Shown here: positions 54,872-64,000 of the stretch, in pieces
How positions within the stretch are numbered: position 1 is the first letter of the stretch
Layout: the number at the start of each line of letters is the position of its first letter
Origin: Adineta steineri
Taxonomy: Eukaryota > Rotifera > Eurotatoria > Adinetida > Adinetidae
DNA length: 64,000 bases
Direction of reading: 5' to 3'
NCBI GenBank assembly: GCA_905250115.1
Contig: CAJNOI010000183.1
Span: 1-64,000, forward strand
Made by a program: the position numbers and the translations under genes
The notes under the pieces: generated by a model
Seen by the model: only the letters and a program-made list of their open reading frames with translations
Database searches by the model: none
What the model was told of the DNA's origin: nothing

Positions 54872-55602
54872 AAGAAGATCATTAATAAATTAAAACAAGA
54901 ATAAAAATAATATCGATATTTTGAGTGAAAGAGTAAAATTGTGTTTAATTCGAATGTTGAATACAAATTCTTTCTAATTGATTGACTAATCAAATAAAAA
55001 CAATGAATATACTCACAATTTATTTCTTATAAAACAATATACAAAGAGTAAGAAGTTTTGTATCTGTAATTGATTGTATAGTTTTGTAATCAATTGTATA
55101 TCTTTTCTAACCGCTCAAAATTCATATTTTGATGACTTCTGTATCGAATATCTATAGACATGCTATTCAATGTTAACAATACTTTTTTTTCGTTCTTATT
55201 CACTTATTACGTATGATATCAATAAAAATATCCAATAAACACTCATATGATTCAAGCTCTTTGTTCGATTCACATAATAGAACAATTGCATTATAATACT
55301 ATGCATTTAACATGATCAAATTGAATAATAAAAAGTAATCAAATTAGAATTCAAGAACAATATTTCTTATCATTAATATCACGACCATTTTTGTTTTAGT
55401 TTTACATATAAGAAAGAAGCATTTTTTCTAATCAATATAGTTACATATTCAAAACAGCGTGATCATAACTTGATTTATTATTGCTCGTGTATTCATGCTT
55501 GAATGCATTTACTTTTCTTTTTTTTTTTGCTTCATCACTATACATACACATATATTTTGTATGTTGCGAATAGTTGCTATTTGATAAGTTCAATATTTCG
55601 CA
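54872..55602. other. intergenic, copy B
   Basis: Counterpart of 6714-7577; no gene seen. Confidence 0.5.
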
Positions 55603-55751
55603 ATGCCTTTACTGAGTACATGGGGTATGTTTCGATGGAGTTTATTTATAACTGTTCTTATAATGATTACATGGATATATTTTTATCATGATCCTGCTCC
55701 TCCAATGGTCTTACCGGAAATATCAAAAAATACATTCGAATTTATTCGTCA
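55603..55751 (+). CDS. methyltransferase-like membrane protein, copy B, partial
   Basis: The first 49 codons (MPLLSTWGMFRWSLFITVLI onward, ending FEFIR) are identical in sense to 5934-6713, then run into the N gap. Sequence after the gap is unrelated, so the rest of the gene is missing from the assembly rather than shown to be deleted. Confidence 0.8.
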
Positions 55752-55761
55752 NNNNNNNNNN
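55752..55761. other. assembly gap, 10 N
   Basis: A run of 10 N. The methyltransferase copy stops here, and the following sequence has no relation to copy A. Confidence 0.99.
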
Positions 55762-55947
55762 AATGGAGTACTGTATTCAAAGTCTCAAGTTTTACTATGT
55801 TAAATTAATTTAAATGAATATGTATATTAATCAAGATTTTTTTTTATTCTAAAACTAATCAAATATTACATACGAGCGAAACATAAATTCACGTTGATTT
55901 TTTTTATAAACTCCTGATCTTTTCTTTTTATGTAAATAAAATATAAG

Positions 55948-56157
55948 TTCAATCTTGAAATCCTTCGATTTGCTTATATTCAAAGATTTTATTCAATCGG
56001 TCAATTTGGCATTAATACTTATGATATCCAAAGTGTTATTTTAGAAAAATTTCATAGAGATACAAATATATTAAACCTCTCTCAAGGGAAAATGACTGAA
56101 TTTTTTATTGTTGATATTTATCACAATATTTTACATCGAGAACCGATATTGATTTAA
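55948..56157 (+). pseudogene. possible terminal exon fragment, 69 codons
   Basis: After an acceptor-like ATATAAG the frame reads FNLEILRFAYIQRFYSIGQF and then LNLSQGKMTEFFIVDIYHNI to a TAA. Looks like protein; family unknown. Confidence 0.3.
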
Positions 56158-56756
56158 CTTGTTTTTGACCAAAATTAAATTTCTGTGTTTAAACATCGTG
56201 AAATACTGTGTCATTAGTTGCCTTGATTGTCTCATTGAATAGTTTTATATAATATTCAATAATATCGATTTATTATTCAATGGTTAGCAATAAGTGATCT
56301 ATGGGAAATGGGAGTGGGTACTTTACGTATTCTACACCGCACTTTTATCCATATGCGCCATCGACGAAAAAACAGAAAAACTAATAAACAGTATCTACTC
56401 ATATTAGTTAAAGAATTCATAATTATGCACGTTAAGAGAATTATTACATTTTTTAGATATTTTTCTTAAAAAAAAAGAAGAAAATATAATGTGTCAAGAA
56501 AGCTACATTTTATTTTTTTTTCTTCCTCTTGTCAATATGACGATGATCATACTTTTAATTACCATGAGTTTAAGTAATCAGCCAGAAAAAATATTATAAA
56601 ATCGAGTAAGTGAAAAAGCATGACAGGATGATTCACTTGTACTTTGGTGTTGTTCTTTTTTAACGTATATCTACCAAATGCTGCATACATACACTTTTCT
56701 TTTTTTTCTTCTTTCCTTTATGCTTATCATACTATTAATGAGTATAAAGGATAGAA

Positions 56757-57005
56757 GTGGTCCAAATTACTGAATACGTCAGTACTTTATCAAATGAAGA
56801 AATCCAAGGAGAAAAAATGACAAAATATTCGGTTGAAGAAGTTGTATTTGATACTGCTGCGGAAGCTGAAGCATCACTCGGAAATGCGTGGTTAAAACAC
56901 AGCACAAAAGTTATTATTTGTTATATTACGTGGAGAGTAATCTCGTTTCTCTCTACAAAACTAAAGCAGTCATTTTTTTCTGTCATTTTATATTATACCT
57001 TATGA
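56757..57005 (+). pseudogene. possible exon remnant, 82 codons, no ATG
   Basis: Reads EKMTKYSVEEVVFDTAAEAE then ASLGNAWLKHSTKVIICYIT. It distantly recalls the region before MULE-type transposase or FLYWCH domains, but this is a weak impression. The C-terminal part is hydrophobic and may be intron read-through. Confidence 0.25.
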
Positions 57006-57253
57006 GTAATTTTCATTTTTTTTACTGTTATACTATATAATAAAATATTCATTTATGCATTTTTTCTGCCTGTTATTTTTTCTATTCTACAAGTCAAATA
57101 TTTTGTTATCCTTTTAATTTCCCAAATGGTCGAAGAAACTAAAAGTAATTATTTTGAATACATTTTTCTTTTAAAATAATTGTAGAAAAAAAAACTTCGA
57201 TAAAACTTATTTAAACATTTGTCAGTTGATTCTTAAAAGTAAATGAATGAAAG

Positions 57254-58922
57254 ATGTTGTGGAAGATTTTTCTCGTTACATTATTTTGTACTGTTGATTC
57301 AATTCTTCTCGGTAAAATAACGAATGGTATGATGATCGGTACTATATATAAATCATTATTTAATATAAATCAAAATCAATGTATATGTGAAATGATACAA
57401 TCGAATCAATCGATAACTGCATTAAATTATTTTTCAATGAATCAAACTTGTCAATTATTGATCTCTAATATTACTTCAGGTTCAATTCAATTCAGTTTAC
57501 ATACTTCACTGATATTTTTTAATCAAACATTAATATTACCTCAAATTAGTAAGTTTTTATTTTGAAATATTTCATTGTTTAATCTCTTGAATAGAACTTT
57601 ATAATTAATTGAATAGATAGAAAATAATTTATTTTTATTTTAATATTGTAGTAAATGAACTAACAACAATACCACCAGCAGTTTATGTTGAATATCTATG
57701 GTCATTTGATTCGACATACAGTGATACCACATCAACATTTCATGGAATACCAGTAAATAATGCGGGCTTTAGTTCAACAACTATTACAGGTTATGGTTCT
57801 AGTCTTTCTCTAAATATAGCATTTAATCAATCGGTGATCATAGACACACCATATCTAAATCTATCTCAACATTCATGGACATTCGAAATATGGGTTTATC
57901 CGAATTCATTGTTGGCTTCGAATGATTATCCGATTGTTACTCAATGTCTGACATTGACTACAGACAAATGTCTTCATTTCACATTGCGAAATCAAAAAAT
58001 GTATTTAGGTTTTTATGGTGATGATCTACAAGGCAACAAAACATTAACGGTATCAAAATGGTCTCATATCACTTATGTCTTCGATAACAGCAGTCGTAAT
58101 CAGTCTGTTTACTTGAATGGTGTATTCGATAGTAGTCGACAATCAAGCGGATATTATGTGGGTGCTCCGACAGGTTTGATGATTGGAAGAAGAAATGATA
58201 CGCTTTATAGATTTTTTGATGGATTCATCGATCAACTTCATTATACTAATCGAGCAAAAACATCAAGTGAAATTCTTGATGATGCTACTCTAACATTTTA
58301 TTTTTCGTTTGATAACGGATCAATTTATGATAGTGGTCCACTTAACATAAATGGATCTATTTTTGGTTCGACAAGTTTTGTTACTGGACATATAGGTGAT
58401 GCTCTACAATTGGGTTTATCTTTCGAATCTTATTTTTATATACCGAGGTTGGTACTCTTGGGAACTTCTAATCAACCCTATTCGATGTCAATTTGGATTA
58501 AGCCAGCTGTAATTAATAGTTCTTCTATAATACATGTGTCGTCCGGAAACAATGGTAGTGGTTACTGGTGTCTTGGAATGCTTGATCTGAGTTCATCAGG
58601 CCAATTAATTGCATCATCCTATGGAAACAGCTCGATCTCTATCAATGGACCTACGTTATTACAGAATAATTGGAGTCATATAGCAATAACCTACAGTTTA
58701 ACTAATGGACTTCGTCTTTATGTCAATGGGACACTGGTAAACTCGACAACTCCATTTTCATATGTTGCCAGTGGCGTTCCAAGCTTTATGTTTTTGGGAA
58801 ATCCCCTTGCCGGCACCACGTGTAATGGTGCACAGAATCAATTTTTTGGCGCTCTCGATGAATTTCGACTTTATTCGAGAGAACTAACGACTTCTGATAT
58901 TTTAACATTATCTAACCTTTGA
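57254..58922 (+). CDS. secreted PAN-like plus double LamG (concanavalin-A-like) protein
   Basis: Two exons, 57254-57548 and 57652-58922, joined in phase, 521 aa. Signal peptide MLWKIFLVTLFCTVDSILLG. Residues 35-95 carry a small Cys-containing region (QCICEMIQSNQSITALNYFS, then TCQLL) resembling a PAN/apple half. Residues about 155-325 form a first LamG_3-type jelly roll (HSWTFEIWVYP, KWSHITYVFDNSSRNQSVYL, FFDGFIDQLHY). Residues about 330-520 form a second (YSMSIWIKP, NNWSHIAITYSLTNGLRLYV, FFGALDEFRLYSREL). It should bind glycans or matrix outside the cell. Many N-glycosylation sequons. No membrane anchor at the C-terminus. Frame intact. Confidence 0.85.
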
Positions 58923-59331
58923 TTTTGATTATTAAATAAATCTTATTTCACTCAACTTTAATTAACGATTGATATTTTTATCATATTGTCATTAAAATTC
59001 GTAAGGAAAGTAGTGTATGTGTAGTTGAAGCAATGTTAAATCTTCAGGATAGATAGAAATATACGACAATCAAACGATTGACTGATTTATGTATAAAACG
59101 AATCTTGAATTCAATTTAGGTGTGGGTTTAAATACAACCGAACTGTCAAGGTAATACCCACACCCTCAAAAAGAAAACGTTCGCCCAATGTTTGTATTAC
59201 ACAAGACAAACAAAAATTTTATTACTGGAATATAAATGATTACAAACAGTGTTACAGTACAATAACAAGATGCTTAAATATAATATAATCAAAATACTGA
59301 CAAATCTGTATTATTAATGAAAATAAGAAGC
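58923..59331. other. intergenic with one hairpin
   Basis: Convergent 3' flanks of the LamG gene and the second GPCR gene; hairpin at 59118-59168. Confidence 0.55.
59118..59168. repeat. telomere-like hairpin element
   Basis: TTTAGGTGTGGGTTTAAATAC, loop, GGTAATACCCACACCCTCAA. Confidence 0.7.
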
Positions 59332-60297
59332 TTATTTGCATAAAAGTGTATTTTTCACTTCATTTCGAAAGGTTTTTGATACAAGTATATTGGTGTAACA
59401 TCCAATACAAGTAGGAATGAAATAAATGAAGATACTGGCAGTTGAAATCAGAATTTCAATTTGACTTTGAACAGGGCTTTTCACATTGTATTGAGTTGTT
59501 TGTTGGTATATGAGAAAAATTGGGAACATCCATCCGAAAATCATATAAACACAAATATCAATAAGAAGAATCAAGACAAGTTGACGATCTTTTGCTTGAA
59601 TAGGATGTGAATCGTTTCCCGCTGCTATTCCAGTTGTTGATACAACAGGAGCAATTCTTCTTTGACTCATGGTTCGGATATTCTTGATAGACCAGAGACC
59701 AAACATGATTAGTAAAAAGGGAACAAGAATTCCTTGAGTTATAAATGTGTAGTAACCGGTGAACATGAAATATGCACCTAATTGAAAATAACAAATAAAA
59801 TAATTTGGTGCTTCTTCTATAATACCGCCGAAAACTAATGCATGTATATGAACTATTATCCAAAATAAAGTTCCCATAATGACACAGGTCAAGGCAAGCC
59901 GAAAAGTACTGCGTTGACGTGTTCGAGCATTCGATGAAGTAATCAATACTCGATCGATTGAAGCCAAAATCAAATAAAATGGACTTAATGTATCCAACAC
60001 AAATGTTGCATAAACGGTGAACCGACAAAATGGTAAATTGTAAGTGGCAGGAACAATATTATAACCATATTGTAATATTGTTATCAAGACTGATATATAG
60101 ATTAATACCAGATTGGAAATACTCATTGCTGCAAAATAGATTGAACATGGACTTTTGCGAAGATTCTTTTTGGTAAATACAATCAAACTGAGTGTACAAC
60201 TTACAGAGCCCAGGACAACTAAAATTGGACCACCAAATTGATATAATGATTTCTGGATTAATAATAGTTTACTAATGAAATCATAGTCTGAAGACAT
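59332..60297 (-). CDS. class A (rhodopsin-like) G-protein-coupled receptor
   Basis: Single exon, about 321 aa from the inner Met (MSSDYDFISKLL); an in-frame Met 10 codons upstream at 60327 is possible, but the inner start matches the MSSSD start of the other receptor here. Seven TM helices. Key positions, numbered from the upstream Met: C101 before TM3, IDR at 124-126 in place of DRY, C179 in extracellular loop 2 (FICYF), a long third intracellular loop with QRRIAPVVSTTGIAAG, and TM7 ending SKTFRNEVKNTL. NPxxY is absent in classic form. Ligand unknown; peptide receptors of the FMRFamide type are a reasonable comparison. Intact. Confidence 0.87.
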   Translation of the reverse strand: MSSDYDFISKLLLIQKSLYQFGGPILVVLGSVSCTLSLIVFTKKNLRKSPCSIYFAAMSISNLVLIYISVLITILQYGYNIVPATYNLPFCRFTVYATFVLDTLSPFYLILASIDRVLITSSNARTRQRSTFRLALTCVIMGTLFWIIVHIHALVFGGIIEEAPNYFICYFQLGAYFMFTGYYTFITQGILVPFLLIMFGLWSIKNIRTMSQRRIAPVVSTTGIAAGNDSHPIQAKDRQLVLILLIDICVYMIFGWMFPIFLIYQQTTQYNVKSPVQSQIEILISTASIFIYFIPTCIGCYTNILVSKTFRNEVKNTLLCK

Positions 60298-61285
60298 AAT
60301 GATGGATCTATCAACAAAATTTTTCACCGAATGACAGAATGTTCAAGATAGATTCATTATCGAATAATAAAGATTAAAAATTCAATTATAAGGATATATA
60401 CTTTCTTATCAGAGGAAATTAAAAAATAAAAATCCGATCAGCATTATGAAGGTGAAAATAATTTATAATCTACTTTTGTGCAAAACAGAAGAACTTGTTT
60501 TAATTGACTATTGACGTCATAAAAACAATATTTATAGTTCAACTAGTCGGATGAAAAAAAGTAGGTTATCTTTTTATAATGAAAAAAAATCATTTAAAAT
60601 TAAAAAAAGTATTTGTTGATGTTTTACGTTATTTTAATACCATCAAACAAAGAGTTGTTGAATTTTAATAAACAAAATATGAATTTCTGCTCAAAATATT
60701 TTTGAGAGTGTGAATGTAAGAACATTATAGCACCCACACCCAAATAACTGAGGAATAATGAATTAAAGCTATCTAAAAATGGTTTTTCATGAATTAATGG
60801 AAAATAATTAGTCATTTTTGCATTATTTTTAATTATTCGGTTACATAGAAATAGAGTTCTAGTTTTCTGTTTTTTTTTGGTTAATCGTAAATGGTAAGAT
60901 CCGAAATAATGCTTAATAAGAATTACATGGCCGGAAGTGTCCATAAACTCACTCTATCTGTAGAAATCTCAAAAATTTGATATTTGCTACACTATGATGA
61001 TATCACTCAAAAATCCGTAAAATATATGGAGAAAACAATCCCTCAGATCTTCTATAAAATATGATAGAGTCGACGCCATCACTTTTGGTATACCGTAAGT
61101 ATATTATATTGTACGAATTCATTCATCACAAAATTTCATAATCAGAGTAAATCCTAGTTGTGAGCAACAGACTACGAATGTTCGTGAAATTCAAAACGAT
61201 TTCAATTGAAATGTCTATAAAGCTTCTATACCAGCAAACATTCCTATCTTTACAAAAGAAAAAAGAAGACAGTCAATTTTTTTAT
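60298..61285. other. intergenic with one hairpin
   Basis: AT-rich; hairpin at 60703-60741. No gene supported. Confidence 0.5.
60703..60741. repeat. telomere-like hairpin element (short)
   Basis: TTTGAGAGTGTGAATGTAAG, loop, GCACCCACACCCAAA. Confidence 0.6.
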
Positions 61286-62167
61286 TTAATTGTTTTTTCC
61301 ATCTTTCATGGCAGCAGTCACTTTTCCCGATATGAAATCAATCCAGCTCGTTGGCATTATTCCAAACAGCCAAATAAGAATAGCATGAGGCCAATATGGT
61401 ACAATAATATGTGCGGCACCGACATGATCACATACGGCTGTTGCGAACATAGCCGATGTTGGTCTTAAAAATGATTGTGCAGCACGATTACTCGAAGATA
61501 TAACTGAGCCAGCTAAGTGAAGTTCAACTCGCATTCCTGGTGGTGCTTCTCGACGAAGTGATTCAGATAGACTATGTTGAAATGATTTGCTACTTGCATA
61601 TACGGAAAGAATACCCGGTGGATGAATACCTGCATAAGAGCCAATGGTAATGATCAGAGACTGTTTTTGACGTTTGAGACAAGATAGAATAATTCGATTC
61701 AGATGCGTGACAAATGAAATGTTCAATCGAAGTACTGAATCAATATTTTCTAATGAGAGTTCATCGAGTGTTTGAAAGTCATTGGCAATAGATACATTAT
61801 TAATTAAAATACCAATTTCCAACGGCTGAAGTTCTTGTTTCATCCTATCTATATCATTTCTGGAGAAGTTCGATCCATCCATAACGAAGATTTTCGTTTC
61901 TCCCTTTAATTCTTTGGCTACGGTTTCCAGTTTTGCTCGATTTCGTCCATGAAGAATAACTTTAAATCCTCGAGAAGATAATTCAAGAGCAATAGCTTTT
62001 CCAATACCATCTGATGCTCCTGTTACTAAAGCCCAAATGTTATCCGAATGGTATTGCATTAGAGATGAACGACGTTTATACATTAGTATTGTATAAATAA
62101 TACGTATAAGTGCATTACCGAAGACAAATATCCCGATCAGGGCAAATACATTACATATAAATGACAT
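61286..62167 (-). CDS. short-chain dehydrogenase/reductase, HSD17B12 / very-long-chain 3-oxoacyl-CoA reductase type
   Basis: A 293-aa single-exon protein. An N-terminal hydrophobic helix (about 4-30) should anchor it in the ER membrane, as in HSD17B12 and LET-767. NADP(H)-binding TGASDGIG is at 49-56 and HGRNRAKL at 73-80. NNVS (123-126) is the NNAG equivalent, followed by Asn149 and Ser177 (IGSYAG), Tyr190 and Lys194 (YASSK), so the full Asn-Ser-Tyr-Lys tetrad is present. The family reduces 3-ketoacyl-CoA in fatty-acid elongation or 17-keto steroids; which one applies cannot be told from sequence. The C-terminal LFGIMPTSWIDF hydrophobic stretch is also typical. Length is normal. Confidence 0.88.
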   Translation of the reverse strand: MSFICNVFALIGIFVFGNALIRIIYTILMYKRRSSLMQYHSDNIWALVTGASDGIGKAIALELSSRGFKVILHGRNRAKLETVAKELKGETKIFVMDGSNFSRNDIDRMKQELQPLEIGILINNVSIANDFQTLDELSLENIDSVLRLNISFVTHLNRIILSCLKRQKQSLIITIGSYAGIHPPGILSVYASSKSFQHSLSESLRREAPPGMRVELHLAGSVISSSNRAAQSFLRPTSAMFATAVCDHVGAAHIIVPYWPHAILIWLFGIMPTSWIDFISGKVTAAMKDGKNN

Positions 62168-64000
62168 CGATTTTTGAGTGTGTAATAGGAAAAAGTACGT
62201 TACGTATATCTAAATAGAGATATAATCATGAAAATTCTGAGAAGGAGAATCTTAATTAAATAGTCATCAATATCACTGTTGATATTTTTCGAATAGAAAT
62301 ATACATGAATGAGACAAAGAAGATAAACAATCTATATTTGTATCATGTACGAAAAAAAACTACTCTAGATAGCTAAATAATAAAGATGAGAAAAACACAT
62401 TTTTCTATATGAAAAACTTACGTGTGTGTGATGCGTTTGTTATTCTTTTTTTCTTTTCTTTCTCCGTTCTCGTCGTTTTGATTCAGCGCAAGAGGAAAAA
62501 ATGTATTTTGTCATACTCTTCGTACTTCTTCGTACGCAAATTTAAATGTTGTGAAAGAACAAGCGTCATGTCGAATGACAACCACTAGTATTTAGATGTC
62601 GCTTGTGCTTATATGCGATGGCTACAAGTCAATGCATTTCTATTTTACTTTAGACCTGTTTTCTAATTGAAATCAAACTTCTGACCTGATCCATATTAAA
62701 TATAGCAAAATTTATTTGGTAACTATGAATTGTTGAATTTTGATCTTCAACATATCGTTGGCTAAACTCGAAAAAAATACTTCATTCTATTATTTTCCGT
62801 CACTAAACATCAAATAACTTTTTCCTATAGAGACAGACATCATGATCAAAATATGTTTTTGATCTAACTACACATCGTCAGACTATATTTTTTGCCTATG
62901 CACTTCAGCATATAATTATATGGTTTTTTTTATATAGAAGTACATATACTGCCTCGAGTTACGTTTGACTTATCAGTTTATTTATTACGAAACGAATGTA
63001 CTTTAAATGATTATCTTCGTAAATATTGTATTAAATTCAGCAAGCAATTGAGTAATTCTAATGAAAAGCATCGGTATCTTGTTAGCTTTAATGCATATCT
63101 TAGGAATAAATCATTCCAAAGGACTTGGTACCATAATATAGGAATGAAAAAGAATAATATTAAGTTTCTAAATTACCGATCTCGAAGAGTTCTAACATAT
63201 ATTTTATATGCATATATTCACTAAATACTCAGAATTTCAATATATACAATGTAAATTAATTTTATTACTTCACGTTTGCATTATATCCGAAACCATCTCT
63301 TTTACCTTCGTATTTCTCATAAGTCTCTTTTAAATATAAATATACATAGCCATTTCATTAAAGTATACATTCTCTTATCTTTTCCACACTGTATCGAAAT
63401 TTACAAATTGAAAGAGACCATTTGTCAACACCTATGTTACTGTATCACCTTTTTGTTTTTCCTTCGGTTATTGTTAATACTGTTCATTTACTCAAATTAT
63501 CAATCTAAATATACAGAGGCAATAAAAAGAAATGACAGCTGAAGTCTAGTTGCTTTAGAATTGGTACATGTCGAATTTCATTGAGGATGTGAGTGCATCT
63601 GCTCTAAACTCTCACCTCCATCCACATCCTGTTTTACGAATGTAACTTTTACTTATTACTTCTTTACAAAACAAAATTTCAACCAGTTAAAAGTACCAGC
63701 TGTGAAAATAATTTTTTCAAGATAAAATAAATTACACATACAATCTCATCTAGTTTTACGAACAAAAAAACAAGCAAATATTCTTTCTCTTATTTGAAGA
63801 AGAATCACATACAATCAGAATCAAATTATTACATAGAAAAGTCATCAATAAAATTTAATGTTTTCTCATCATAAAAACCATCTGACGCAGTTAAAAAAAT
63901 GAAGAAAAAAAATTATATTTGCTGTTATATTATCACAAATGGTTTTATTTATAAGTAACAGTATTTCAACGAAATTGTAAAATATATTAAGAGTTTCTTC
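62168..64000. other. intergenic to window end, one hairpin
   Basis: AT-rich, including T-rich promoter-side sequence of the dehydrogenase gene. An 88-codon frame at 63276-63542 (+) shows no domain and is probably chance. Hairpin at 63582-63630. Confidence 0.5.
63582..63630. repeat. telomere-like hairpin element
   Basis: TTGAGGATGTGAGTG, loop, CTCACCTCCATCCACATCC. Confidence 0.65.

Larger units (their letters stand above)
46178..55751. repeat. inverted duplicate / allelic segment, copy B (partner 6565-16574)
   Basis: Carries NHL and astacin copies and the first 149 nt of the methyltransferase gene. About 70 bp just after the hairpin (46178-46238) are absent from copy A. It ends exactly at the 10-N run. 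Confidence 0.9.
55762..57253. other. region with coding debris
   Basis: Two short stretches look like exon remains (55948-56157 and 56757-57005). Another open stretch near 56280-56470 contains WLAISDLWEMGVGTLRILHR and then a basic segment. No complete gene can be built. Confidence 0.4.

Noticed and set aside
1..64000. CRISPR array, bacterial operons or ribosome binding sites
   Set aside because: Repeats are dispersed hairpins without regular spacers, and genes have spliceosomal introns; this is animal nuclear DNA.
1..64000. tRNA, rRNA or spliced-leader RNA genes
   Set aside because: No cloverleaf, rRNA core or bdelloid spliced-leader sequence was noticed by reading; a covariance search would be needed to exclude them.

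Overview
The window looks like nuclear DNA of a bdelloid rotifer (Adineta/Rotaria type). The evidence is AT-rich DNA, short GT-AG introns of about 50-60 nt, secreted NHL, kelch and astacin genes with Ser/Thr stalks, F-box and ADP-ribosyltransferase/TPR families of bdelloid style, and many short hairpins made of TGTGGG-like sequence, the telomeric repeat reported for bdelloids (recalled, not checked). Species is not determined.

The window is three contigs joined by N runs: A = 1-33938, B = 34039-55751, C = 55762-64000. Contig A carries a rhodopsin-class GPCR (-), an unrecognised ORF, a metallo-beta-lactamase-fold protein, a membrane-anchored methyltransferase-like protein (-), an astacin protease (-), a nine-exon NHL-repeat protein (-), an extremely Cys-rich protein (-), an F-box gene, a junction of two truncated genes (F-box fragment and a WWE-like gene), a large LRR-like protein, an F-box pseudogene, and a kelch gene (-) split by a 1.74-kb TA-flanked element that carries a BEN-like gene of its own.

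Contig B is, end to end, an inverted second copy of A 6565-18136 (Cys-rich, NHL, astacin, start of the methyltransferase gene), at about 95% identity in stretches compared by eye. Inside it lies about 11 kb absent from A, holding an ADP-ribosyltransferase/TPR gene and a gene for a three-module membrane protein of 1210 aa. Since both ends of the homology are the N gaps, B may be the other haplotype placed in tandem by scaffolding rather than a real palindrome.

Contig C has exon debris, a PAN/LamG-type secreted lectin-like gene, a second GPCR (-) and a short-chain dehydrogenase of the HSD17B12 type (-).

The most unusual signal is a dispersed family of about 20 short elements: a G-rich arm (CTTGAGGGTGTGGG-like), a short loop, then a C-rich complementary arm. 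This is the order expected of head-to-head fused telomeres. Several sit exactly where gene fragments or haplotype homology stop. At 21653-21761 one element separates two genes that are each cut off in mid-sequence. They may be scars of telomere-healed or joined breaks, or a MITE with telomere-like arms. Other repeats include a three-copy long-TIR family, a SINE-like insertion with a 14-bp target duplication present in only one haplotype, a piggyBac-like MITE and a foldback array in the kelch intron. No genes form operons; most are independently transcribed, and many products are secreted or membrane proteins.
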